Below are positions 8,349 to 15,834 of a stretch of DNA of 64,000 nucleotides, piece by piece. Origin of the DNA: Cohnella laeviribosi DSM 21336. GTDB taxonomy: Bacteria > Bacillota > Bacilli > Paenibacillales > Paenibacillaceae. A program made the position numbers and the translations under genes. Position 1 is the first letter of the stretch. Each line of letters starts with the position of its first letter. The notes under the pieces are model-generated. The model was not told the DNA's origin. It made no database searches and saw only the letters and a program-made list of their open reading frames with translations. Location of the stretch: NCBI RefSeq assembly GCF_000378425.1, contig NZ_KB899814.1:75199-139198 (forward strand), given 5' to 3'.

Positions 8349-9032
8349 ATGATCAACGATACGCATCAACAGGAGCCGGAAGCGGCGGGCAAAATGTGCC
8401 GGCAATGCCGCACGTTCAAGCCGCTTGCGGAGTTTCCCGCCAGGAGCGGCAGAAGAGCAGGACGCAAAAGGCGCAGAGGCACGTGCCGGTCATGCCGGCA
8501 GAAAGCGCGCAAGCTCGAAGCCCCGGCCGGCGGGACCGTTGCCGAGACGGAGGCGGATAAGCCGAAGCGGCGCAGAGGCCCGCAGCCGCCCGCGGCGCGT
8601 GCCGCGTCAGACCCGATACAGGCTAAGCCAAAGCCGAATAGAGCGAAAACCGATCCCCGCGATCCGTCCGGTCTGAGACCGACAAGACAGGGCTTCATTC
8701 GCATGCTCGGCAAGAGCGATAACGGCCGCCGCTGGTATCAGGAGATCGAGCCGGATTTGGCGGTTACCCTCGTGCGGGAAGGCGCCGCCGTCGTCGCGGG
8801 CCGCCATACGATCCGGCGCCTTTACAGCAATAAGGAGTTTCGCCGCCTCATTCTGATGCGGGACAACTACACGTGCCGTTACTGCGGACAATATGGCGAT
8901 ACGATCGACCATTTGCTCCCTCGCGCCAAAGGCGGCCATACGACTCCGGCCAACTGCGTCTGCGCCTGCAACGAATGCAACCAATCCAAGGCGGACCGCG
9001 ATCTCGACGAGTTCATGCGCGCCCTGGATTGA
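8349..9032 (+). CDS. HNH endonuclease with N-terminal zinc ribbon
   Basis: A ~227-residue protein. An N-terminal CxxC...CxxC module (MCRQCRTFKPLAEFP, then CRSCRQKARK) is followed by a basic, Pro/Ala-rich linker of ~70 residues and a C-terminal HNH domain: CRYCGQYGDTIDHLLPRAKG, then NCVCACNECNQSKADRDL. The paired cysteines and the DH/N residues fit a zinc-stabilised beta-beta-alpha-metal nuclease. It stands alone with no terminase, methylase or toxin partner nearby. The frame is open from a TTG at 8262 with a poorly spaced GGGGGA. The ATG at 8349 is favoured because it matches the zinc-ribbon start, and a TATACT hexamer at 8337-8342 sits just before it. Confidence 0.75.
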   Translation: MINDTHQQEPEAAGKMCRQCRTFKPLAEFPARSGRRAGRKRRRGTCRSCRQKARKLEAPAGGTVAETEADKPKRRRGPQPPAARAASDPIQAKPKPNRAKTDPRDPSGLRPTRQGFIRMLGKSDNGRRWYQEIEPDLAVTLVREGAAVVAGRHTIRRLYSNKEFRRLILMRDNYTCRYCGQYGDTIDHLLPRAKGGHTTPANCVCACNECNQSKADRDLDEFMRALD

Positions 9033-9104
9033 TCGCCGTGCAACGCCGCCGAAGAAGTGCGGACCGAGGTTGGAACGAATCGAGCCTCGCCCCTCTTCCC
9101 ACGT

Positions 9105-9338
9105 TCAAGATCCCGGACGCGACGGCTCCTGTTTCGGCTCCGCCACGATATTTTGTACCCGACCCACCTGGCCGTCCGTCAGCCTGACCTTGATTCCGTG
9201 CGGATGAAACGCGGATTTGGTCAGCAGCTCCTTGACGATGCCGCGCGTCGTCTTGCCCGTTCGCTGGTCCTGCTTAAGCACGATGTCCACTTCCAGCCCC
9301 GGCCGGACGTCGCTGCGGTTTTTTCCGTTTCCCGGCAT
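9105..9338 (-). CDS. ywbE: YwbE family protein
   Basis: A 77-residue, basic protein: RSDVRPGLEVDIVLKQDQRT, then RGIVKELLTKSAFHPHGIKV and DGQVGRVQNI. This matches the small YwbE (DUF2196) family, which is nearly constant in length and of unknown biochemical role. GGAGG nine bases before ATG 9338 identifies the start; the upstream part of the frame (to 9455) does not fit the family. It is monocistronic. Confidence 0.85.
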   Translation of the reverse strand: MPGNGKNRSDVRPGLEVDIVLKQDQRTGKTTRGIVKELLTKSAFHPHGIKVRLTDGQVGRVQNIVAEPKQEPSRPGS

Positions 9339-9474
9339 ATATGGTTCCCTCCGAACGAGATCAATGTCTAACTTTTGCATTTTACCATAACCGCGGGGCG
9401 GTCTTGAAATTTCAGCAAGCCCAAACCGCGCCCGCACCGCCGCAAGGCTTTGCAATCGAAATTCGGCTGCCGGA

Positions 9475-9810
9475 TCAGCTCAAATACCGGTCGGGCACGT
9501 ATTCGATCTTGGATTGGGCTTCGATGGTCAGTTCCTGCTTTTCATCGTCGTACGCAACCGGCCCTTCGTTGACATAGAACCAGGTCTTTACGGTCGGCTC
9601 GTTCTCCTCCGAGCAGTCGCGGAACACGAACACATTCAGCTCGTGCGCAAGCTTCAGCAGCTCCTCGATTTCCGGACCGCGGGGCGTCGAAACCGTAAAC
9701 CGGTAGCCGCCGTCCGCCTTTTCCTCGAGCTTGTAAGGGACCGCCCGCTTGCCCGTGTCGATAAAGATTTTGCCGCCTACGGCGTGCTTAACGACAAACG
9801 TCTCCTTCAT
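9475..9810 (-). CDS. Conserved-looking protein of unknown function
   Basis: A 111-residue soluble protein, KETFVVKHAVGGKIFIDTGK and on, mixed alpha/beta in appearance, without membrane segments or a recognisable motif. A strong GAGGAGGGG lies 6-14 bases before ATG 9810, so it is likely translated. Nothing in the neighbourhood (ywbE, pirin) explains it. I do not recognise the family. Confidence 0.6.
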   Translation of the reverse strand: MKETFVVKHAVGGKIFIDTGKRAVPYKLEEKADGGYRFTVSTPRGPEIEELLKLAHELNVFVFRDCSEENEPTVKTWFYVNEGPVAYDDEKQELTIEAQSKIEYVPDRYLS

Positions 9811-9909
9811 GTCCAACCCCTCCTCTCGTTATAACGAAATCACCGGACCGCGCTTCATCGCCCCTTCCGGGTTGCCGCCTGACCGGGCGCTTTCCTCTCC
9901 TCTCCGGCC

Positions 9910-10611
9910 TTACGGCAGATCGATCAGCATGAAAAAAGCCTGCTCCCCGCCTGCCTTAAGCGCAAGCTCCGGCTCGTCCGTAATCCGCGCCTCATCGAGG
10001 GCGCCCAGTGTCACCCCGTTGACCGTCAGGCTTCCTTCGATCACGAACAGGAACACCCGCCGCCCGGCCTCCTGCCGGAACGCAAGCTCCCGCCCCGACT
10101 CCAGCCGGCTCAAATAAATCGTCATGTCTTGTTCGACCTTGACGACGCCCTCCGAAGGAACGGCGGCCGCGACCGGCAGCAGCGCATTGACCAGCTTCGC
10201 CCGATCGTACCGGGCCGTCTCGTACGAAGGCGGCAGCCCGCGCTCCCGCGGCATGAACCAGAGCTGAAGCAGATGAAGCCCTTCGGTATCGGAAGGATTG
10301 TATTCCGCATGAATGACGCCGCTGCCCGCCGTAATCCGCTGCACTTCACCCGCCGAGGCGATCTCGATATTGCCGAGATTGTCCTCATGGCGGATTTGCC
10401 CCGACAAAATGATGGTAACGATCTCCATGTCGCTGTGCGGATGCGCGCCGAAGCCGCGGCCCGGGGCGATGTAATCGTCATTGCACACGCGCATCACGCC
10501 GAAGGCGCTGTTGTCCGGATCGACATATTCCCCGAACTGAAAGCTCGGCCGGCTTTTCAGCCAGCCCAAATCCACCTTATAGCGCGTTTTCTCCGGATAA
10601 ACCTGAATCAC
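9910..10611 (-). CDS. Pirin family bicupin protein
   Basis: A 233-residue protein with the pirin N-terminal cupin: GFGAHPHSDMEIVTIILSG, then GVIHAEYNPS. The two His of HPH together with His and Glu of the second stretch are the usual metal ligands, so the metal site appears intact. A second cupin forms the C-terminal half. Bacterial pirins bind Fe(II), and some are quercetin dioxygenases; the substrate here cannot be predicted. AAAGGAGG seven or so bases upstream indicates a GTG start at 10611 instead of the longer open frame to 10728. Confidence 0.85.
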   Translation of the reverse strand: MIQVYPEKTRYKVDLGWLKSRPSFQFGEYVDPDNSAFGVMRVCNDDYIAPGRGFGAHPHSDMEIVTIILSGQIRHEDNLGNIEIASAGEVQRITAGSGVIHAEYNPSDTEGLHLLQLWFMPRERGLPPSYETARYDRAKLVNALLPVAAAVPSEGVVKVEQDMTIYLSRLESGRELAFRQEAGRRVFLFVIEGSLTVNGVTLGALDEARITDEPELALKAGGEQAFFMLIDLP

Positions 10612-11203
10612 GTGAACCCCTCCTTTTCTTTCCGTTAGAAAGATACTAACCAAATTGTAGTCTATCGGGCGTCGGACCACAACTCCCCGCTCCGCCGGGC
10701 GCGCAAACTTCGATTCCCGATTCATCAACGCGTCCCGCTTATCGAAAACACACGCAGCAATCCGTAAATCAGGCCGCTGTAATCAACCCGGCGCCGGCAA
10801 AACCTTGAATCCGGACCTATAGCGCCTATCGATCCGGCGGCAGCGCGGCGGTTGCGGCGTCCATCGCTGAGTTTCGCTTGCCTCTATGTCCGTTCTCTTT
10901 CGGCCCCAATAAAACGGCTGTCCGCAAAGAGCCTGTAAAGTAAAGACTCTTTAGGGACAGCCGTTTGTTTTTTTCGGCTGCGCGCTCCACCGGTGCGCAA
11001 GCCCGCCTTGCCCGCCGGTCCGCTCGGCCGGTTGCCCCGCGCGCATTCCCGCGGTTCGTGCGCTCATGCTTTCCGGCCGCCTTGCCCCCGCGGCCCATGC
11101 GGGCGCCCGCCCGGGCCCGCGCCAGCGCCTGCGGTCCGCCCGCGAGCGCCGGACCGGTGCGGGCACGTCCGGAACACGCAGCGCTCGTGTCCTCGGTCGC
11201 GCA
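10612..11203. other. GC-rich intergenic stretch with a long hairpin
   Basis: About 590 bases without a credible gene. Frames in all directions here are GC-driven and lack ribosome-binding sites. The only clear structure is the hairpin at 10912-10974. The segment 10975-11200 is extremely G+C rich with many CGCCCG-like words. Confidence 0.6.
10912..10974. terminator. Long, probably bidirectional terminator
   Basis: AAACGGCTGTCC pairs with GGACAGCCGTTT (10955-10966), and inside it AAAGAG pairs with CTCTTT. A T run (10967-10974) follows on the plus strand, and TTTTATT follows on the minus strand. It probably terminates the bmrCD transcript from the right. Confidence 0.7.
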
Positions 11204-13228
11204 TCAAGCGCTCACGACCGAAGCCGAAGCGCCTTGCTGCAGCTGGTACATTGCGTAATATTTGCCCCCGAGCTCCATCAGCGATTCGTGGTTGCCCCGC
11301 TCCACGATTTCCCCGTGGTCGAGCACGAGGATTTGGTCCGCCTGGCGGATCGTCGACAGCCGGTGGGCGATGACGAACGTCGTCCGCCCCTTCTTCACCA
11401 CATCGAGCGCCTGCTGGATGATCGCTTCCGTCTCGGTGTCGATGCTGGCCGTCGCTTCGTCCAGAATCAGAATCGCCGGATCGTAAGCAAGCGCCCTGGC
11501 GAACGAGATCAACTGCCGCTGGCCGGCCGACAGCGTGCTGCCCTTCTCCAGCACCGGCTCGTCGATGCCGCCGGGCAGGCTCATGAACATGTCGTACGCG
11601 CCGACGTCCTTGAGCGCCTGAACGACCTTTTCCCGGCTGATCTTCGGATTGTTCAGGCTGACGTTCGAAGCGATCGTGCCGGTGAACAGGTACGGGTCCT
11701 GCAGCACAATGCCCATATGCTGGCGAAGCAGCTGCTTCGGAATGTCCCGCACGTCGACGCCGTCCACCTTGATGCTGCCGTGCTCGATGTCGTAGAACCG
11801 GAACAGAAGGTTCAGAATCGAGCTTTTGCCCGAGCCGGTATGGCCGACCAGCGCCACCGTTTCGCCTTGCTTGGCTTCGAACGAGATGTTTTTCAGCACG
11901 TAATCGTCATTCTTGTAGGCGAAGGTGACGTTCTCGAACCGAACCTCCCCTTTGTAGCGTTCCATTTCCCCCGTGGCCACGTCGACGCCCGGTTCGTCCA
12001 GCAGCCGGAATACCCGCTCCGCCGACACGCGCGCCGTCTCCAGATTGGCAAGCTGGTTGACGATGCCGACGATCGGCTGGAACATCCGGTTCATATAATC
12101 GATAAACGCGTACAAGACGCCGACCGTCACGATCGAGCCGAGCCAATCGCCCCAGAACAGCCAGACGACCACGATAAACAGCACATTGCGCACGACATTC
12201 ACCAAGTTGTGCGAAGTGAGCGAGTTCAGGTTCAGCAGCTTGTTCTGGTACGTGAAGAACTCCCGGTTGAGCTCCTCGAATTCCTGCATCGTTTTCTCTC
12301 TGCGGCGGAACGCCTGGATGATCGGCATTCCTTGAATCGATTCGTTGATCATCGCATTGATGTCGCTCAGCTTGTTGCGGATGACCTGGTTATAACGCGC
12401 GGCGAATTTGCGGTACACGACGATCCACACAAGGAGAATAGGAACGAGCGGAAGCGAGATCAGCGCAAGCCTCGGCTCCAGCAGGAACAGCGCGCCGTAA
12501 ATGGCGGCCATGTACACGACGCCGGAGAAAAAGTTCGCCAGCACCGCCACGAACAGTTCCCGCACCGCCTCCGTGTCGTTCGTGATGCGCGAGACGACCT
12601 TGCCCGCCGGCAAGTTGTCGAAATACTGCACCGGCAGACGCTGCGTATGCGCGAACACGTCCTCCCGCATCCGCTGCACGATGCGGTTGGCCGACTTCTG
12701 CAGCAGCAGGCGCTGGCCGTAGGTGAAGCCGGCCGCCAGCACCAGAAGGCCGAAATAAGCGGCCGCCATCGCAAGCAGGCCCGGAATCTCCGGCTTGTAA
12801 AACCGGTACAGCTCGGACACGGAAAGCTCCGTCACCGGGTAGGTCGCCGTTTGCCCGTCACTTGCGGTAACCGTCAGCTTGCCGTTTGCCGCCTCGCGCT
12901 TGCCGTCAAACGCAAGATCGCCTTCGAGAAAATAATATTTTCGTTCAACCTGCAGCACCCGGGCGGTTTCGCCCCTGGTCTCGCCATCGGCAAAATGGTC
13001 CTCTCGTTTGTACCGCTTTCCGTTGTACGTTACGGTATATTTGCCGTCGGATAAGACCTCGTGCCATTTCTTTTCAATGCCCAAAATGTTGTTGTCGATC
13101 ATCCGCTTCGCGATGAACGGACCGGCCAGCTCCACGCAAACCGCCAGCATCAGCAGCCCGAGCGCCGCGGCGATCGGCTTTTTGTACAGCAGGGCGTAGC
13201 GGAATAACCGTTTGCCCGTACTCCCCAT
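11204..13228 (-). CDS. bmrD: Multidrug ABC exporter subunit, BmrD-like
   Basis: A 674-residue half-transporter (BmrD has about 673). Six membrane helices precede the ATPase. An ~90-residue extracytoplasmic insert lies between helices 1 and 2 (about 48-140), a BmrD trait. Walker A is GHTGSGKSS (462-470). The signature is the non-canonical LSAGQ (567-571). Walker B ends in LILDE with the catalytic Glu at 591, so this subunit supplies the Glu of the active site completed by its partner. It follows the BmrC-like gene by 125 bases. AAGGAAGGTG precedes ATG 13228. The pair exports structurally diverse drugs in Bacillus subtilis; substrate range here is inferred. Confidence 0.88.
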   Translation of the reverse strand: MGSTGKRLFRYALLYKKPIAAALGLLMLAVCVELAGPFIAKRMIDNNILGIEKKWHEVLSDGKYTVTYNGKRYKREDHFADGETRGETARVLQVERKYYFLEGDLAFDGKREAANGKLTVTASDGQTATYPVTELSVSELYRFYKPEIPGLLAMAAAYFGLLVLAAGFTYGQRLLLQKSANRIVQRMREDVFAHTQRLPVQYFDNLPAGKVVSRITNDTEAVRELFVAVLANFFSGVVYMAAIYGALFLLEPRLALISLPLVPILLVWIVVYRKFAARYNQVIRNKLSDINAMINESIQGMPIIQAFRRREKTMQEFEELNREFFTYQNKLLNLNSLTSHNLVNVVRNVLFIVVVWLFWGDWLGSIVTVGVLYAFIDYMNRMFQPIVGIVNQLANLETARVSAERVFRLLDEPGVDVATGEMERYKGEVRFENVTFAYKNDDYVLKNISFEAKQGETVALVGHTGSGKSSILNLLFRFYDIEHGSIKVDGVDVRDIPKQLLRQHMGIVLQDPYLFTGTIASNVSLNNPKISREKVVQALKDVGAYDMFMSLPGGIDEPVLEKGSTLSAGQRQLISFARALAYDPAILILDEATASIDTETEAIIQQALDVVKKGRTTFVIAHRLSTIRQADQILVLDHGEIVERGNHESLMELGGKYYAMYQLQQGASASVVSA

Positions 13229-13353
13229 AAACCATTCACCTTCCTTGGTTGTTGGCGTTTCGACTTCGGCGTTTCAAAAATTTCAATGACGCTCCTGCTT
13301 TTCGTTCGCCCCCGATTTGGGCGTCTGTGACGTCCCTTTGACCGCTCGTAGCC

Positions 13354-15102
13354 TTATGACGCCTCGACAAACGCCTCCAGCTGCTGGCGATCGTACTGCT
13401 CCCTGTACCAGCCGCCGCGCCGCAGCAGCTCCTCGTGCGTTCCTTCTTCCACGATCCGCCCTTCGTCAAGCACGATGATCCAGTCCGCATGCTGAACCGC
13501 CGACAGCCGGTGCGTCGCAATGAGCGTCGTCTTGCCCGCCCGTTCCTTGCGGATGCCGTCGATGATTTCGGCTTCCGTCTTCGCGTCGACCGCGGACAGC
13601 GCGTCGTCCAAAATCAGAATTTCCGGGTTGGCGATAAGCGCCCGCGCGATGCTGACCCGCTGCTTCTGCCCGCCGGACAGCGCCACGCCCTTCTCGCCGA
13701 CCAGCGTCTCCAGCCCATCCGGCAAAAACGCGATGTCCTTGGCGAACGAAGCGCGCTCCAGCGCACGTTTCAGTTCCTCCTCCGTCGCGTTGTCGCGGCC
13801 GAACAAAATATTTTCGCGGATTGAACGCGAGAACAGAATCGGCTGCTGCGGAACGTAGCCGATCCAGCCGATCAGCCTGTCGATGGCGATCTGTTCGAGC
13901 GGCACGCCCGAAACCGAGATTTCGCCGCGGCCGAGCGGGTATTCGCGCAGAAGCTGCTTCAGCAGCGTCGTCTTCCCGCTTCCGGTCCGCCCTACGATGC
14001 CCAGCGTCTTTCCCCGTTCCAACGTGAGCGAGACGTCGACCAGATTGTCGACGGCGGAGCTGGGATAACGGAAGGAAACGCCGCGGAACGCGATCGCCCC
14101 GGGCTTCTCCAGCTCGACAAGACGCTCTCCGTCCTCCACGTCCGGCCGGTATCCGAGCGTCTCGTTCACCCGGTCGAGCGAAGCGTTGCCCCGCTGCATG
14201 ACGTTGATCAGCTCCCCGATCGCAAACATCGGCCAGATCAGCATGCCGAGAAAGACGTTGAAGGACACCAGCTCGCCAAGCGTAATCTCGTTGCGGAACA
14301 CCAGGTACCCACCATAGCACAGGCCGATCAGATAACTCAGATTGACCAGAATTTTGTTCGTCGGCTCGAACAGCGCGTCGATCTTCGCGACCTCGATGTT
14401 TTTGGCGAGCACCTCGCTTGTTTTCGCATGGAACCTCTCCCGGTCCGCTTCCTCCTGCACATACGCCCGGATCACGCGTACGCCGGACACCGATTCCAGC
14501 ACCTGGTCGTTCAGTTCGCCGAACGCGTTCTGGGCGCGCGTAAAGCGCTCGTGAATCTTTTTGCCGAACGTCTGCATGAGCACCGCCAAGAGCGGCAGCG
14601 GCAGCAGCGCCGCCAGCGTCAGCTTCCAGCTGATCAGCACCGCCATCATGAACAGAACCGTCAGCATGAACAGCGTCGAATCGATCAAGGTCAAAATGCC
14701 GAAGCCCGCGGTGTTCGAAATCGCCCACAGGTCGTTGGTCGCGCGGGCCATCAAGTCTCCCGTCCGGTTCCGCTCGTAGAAGGTCGGCGTCATTTTCAGA
14801 AAATGGCGCATGAGCCGCTTGCGCAGCAGCCTCTCCAGCAGGAACGCCCCGCCGAAAAGCTTGCGCATCCAGATGTAATTGATGACGTAGCCGAGCGCCG
14901 TCAAGCCCGCCAGCAGAAGCAGCGTCTCGTAAAACCGCGCCTGCCCGATCGTGCCCTGATGGATGCCGTCAATGATCGAGCCCAGCATCTTGGGCGGAAT
15001 GACGTCGATGACGCCGGCCAGCGTCAGCAGAACGACGGCCACCAAATACCGGCGCCAATGCAGACGGAAAAACCATCCCAGCTTTCGCAATACCGTAAAC
15101 AT
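13354..15102 (-). CDS. bmrC: Multidrug ABC exporter subunit, BmrC-like
   Basis: A 582-residue half-transporter with six N-terminal helices and a C-terminal ATPase: Walker A GRTGSGKTT (371-379), canonical signature LSGGQ (475-479), Walker B ILILDD with Asp at position 500 where a catalytic Glu is normal. That Asp is the known asymmetry of BmrC-type subunits, which form the degenerate site of a heterodimer with BmrD. GAGGAG eight bases upstream supports ATG 15102. It is the first structural gene after a 330-base leader carrying a short peptide ORF and two terminators, so expression is probably attenuated. Confidence 0.9.
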   Translation of the reverse strand: MFTVLRKLGWFFRLHWRRYLVAVVLLTLAGVIDVIPPKMLGSIIDGIHQGTIGQARFYETLLLLAGLTALGYVINYIWMRKLFGGAFLLERLLRKRLMRHFLKMTPTFYERNRTGDLMARATNDLWAISNTAGFGILTLIDSTLFMLTVLFMMAVLISWKLTLAALLPLPLLAVLMQTFGKKIHERFTRAQNAFGELNDQVLESVSGVRVIRAYVQEEADRERFHAKTSEVLAKNIEVAKIDALFEPTNKILVNLSYLIGLCYGGYLVFRNEITLGELVSFNVFLGMLIWPMFAIGELINVMQRGNASLDRVNETLGYRPDVEDGERLVELEKPGAIAFRGVSFRYPSSAVDNLVDVSLTLERGKTLGIVGRTGSGKTTLLKQLLREYPLGRGEISVSGVPLEQIAIDRLIGWIGYVPQQPILFSRSIRENILFGRDNATEEELKRALERASFAKDIAFLPDGLETLVGEKGVALSGGQKQRVSIARALIANPEILILDDALSAVDAKTEAEIIDGIRKERAGKTTLIATHRLSAVQHADWIIVLDEGRIVEEGTHEELLRRGGWYREQYDRQQLEAFVEAS

Positions 15103-15192
15103 CTATTCTCCTCGCCTCTCTTTCTTGCCTTGCCTTTTTTGCCGAACGGCCGCGCCGGTCGGTCCAGAGTGCATCCGCCTTAACGGAGAAAC

Positions 15193-15221
15193 AAAAAAAC
15201 GTACCGCTCGTAAGCGATACG
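15193..15221 (-). terminator. Second terminator in the bmrC leader
   Basis: On the minus strand, CGTATCGCT and AGCGGTACG (plus 15213-15221 and 15200-15208) pair with one G-U and a four-base loop, then seven T residues follow (A run 15193-15199). It lies about 90 bases before the bmrC start codon, so transcription of bmrCD must pass it. Confidence 0.8.
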
Positions 15222-15269
15222 CCCTCTTCCGACAAAACCACTCGAACATTTGTTCGATCTTGTCGATGC

Positions 15270-15308
15270 AAAAAGGGCGCACGATTACGAGAACGTAACC
15301 ATGCGCCC
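15270..15308 (-). terminator. First terminator (attenuator) in the bmrC leader
   Basis: GGGCGCATGGTTACG and CGTAATCGTGCGCCC (minus strand; plus 15294-15308 and 15275-15289) form a 15-pair stem with two G-U pairs and a four-base loop, followed by TTTTT. Both arms are also complementary to the end of the upstream leader ORF, so the hairpin can be displaced. Confidence 0.85.
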
Positions 15309-15322
15309 GACTGTTATCCGGA

Positions 15323-15400
15323 TCAATCGTGCGCGAATGGATTACGTTCGACGTCATACCGGCGGCGGCCTGCCGTTGGAACACCCATATGGTTAAGCAT
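15323..15400 (-). CDS. Leader peptide of the bmrCD operon (BmrB-like)
   Basis: A 25-codon ORF starting MLNHMGVPTAGRRRYDVE and ending at TGA 15323-15325. AAAGGGGTG lies about 8 bases before the ATG at 15400, and a strong promoter is just upstream. Its 3' end holds GCGCACGATT and GAACGTAA, which can pair with the two arms of the terminator at 15270-15308. In Bacillus subtilis the bmrCD operon is preceded by bmrB, a leader peptide that works by ribosome-mediated transcription attenuation. The position and layout here match that model, though I cannot claim sequence similarity to BmrB. The run of three Arg codons could be a pausing site. Confidence 0.7.
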   Translation of the reverse strand: MLNHMGVPTAGRRRYDVERNPFAHD

Positions 15401-15437
15401 CGAACGCACCCCTTTCTGAAATTGAAATCTATTTGAC

Positions 15438-15466
15438 ACTTTACCATCGCGTGGAAGTGCTGTCAA
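15438..15466 (-). promoter_or_regulatory. Sigma-A promoter of the bmrCD leader
   Basis: TTGACA (plus 15461-15466) and TAAAGT (15438-15443) are separated by exactly 17 bases on the minus strand. Transcription would start near 15431, giving a leader of about 330 bases before bmrC. Confidence 0.85.
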
Positions 15467-15578
15467 TTGGTTTTTTTCCATTTGGCACATTTTTTGTTTA
15501 GGAGAAGAAATCGCCGACTTAGGTCAGAACGTCCGACAACGGCCCTGATTATGACTCGATGAGCGGAGCCGAAAACGC

Positions 15579-15610
15579 AAAAAACCCCCGATCCCGCAAG
15601 ATCGAAGGTT
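15579..15610 (-). terminator. Terminator of the wal operon tail
   Basis: On the minus strand AACCTTCGATC and GATCGGGGGTT (with two G-U pairs) form a stem followed by a T run (plus A run 15579-15584). It lies about 40 bases after the CxxH/CxxC gene. Confidence 0.8.
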
Positions 15611-15651
15611 CTCTCGATGCGTATGCGCTTGCGCCGCCTTTTCTCGCCGCA

Positions 15652-15819
15652 TTACACGACCAGCACGACGGCCGGCTCCTCGCACCACTCGCAGCGCTCC
15701 GGCGGCTTCCAAGCGGAAAACGTCGTCGTTCTCAGATCCACCAGGTCCGGCGCATCCTCATATTCGTCGACGAACTTGTCGATCGCAAGCTCCACATGCT
15801 CCTTGCAAACACAATACAT
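15652..15819 (-). CDS. Small CxxH/CxxC protein
   Basis: A 55-residue protein that begins MYCVCKEHVELAIDKFVDEY and contains a second pair in ERCEWCEEP. The CxCxxH and CxxC sets suggest a bound zinc. It matches the short Bacillales family of CxxH/CxxC proteins, function unknown. AGGAAGG about 12 bases upstream supports ATG 15819. The gene starts 15 bases after the htrC stop and is followed by a terminator, so it is the last member of the wal transcript. No other role can be inferred. Confidence 0.8.
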   Translation of the reverse strand: MYCVCKEHVELAIDKFVDEYEDAPDLVDLRTTTFSAWKPPERCEWCEEPAVVLVV

Positions 15820-15834
15820 GCTGCCTAATCCTTC

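Noticed and set aside
10912..10974. Long inverted repeat as an insertion-sequence end
   Set aside because: No transposase, no second copy and no target duplication nearby; the T run and position after bmrD fit a terminator better.
11066..13054. 662-codon open frame antisense to bmrD
   Set aside because: Long antisense frames are expected from the codon bias here; the bmrD motifs on the other strand are complete.
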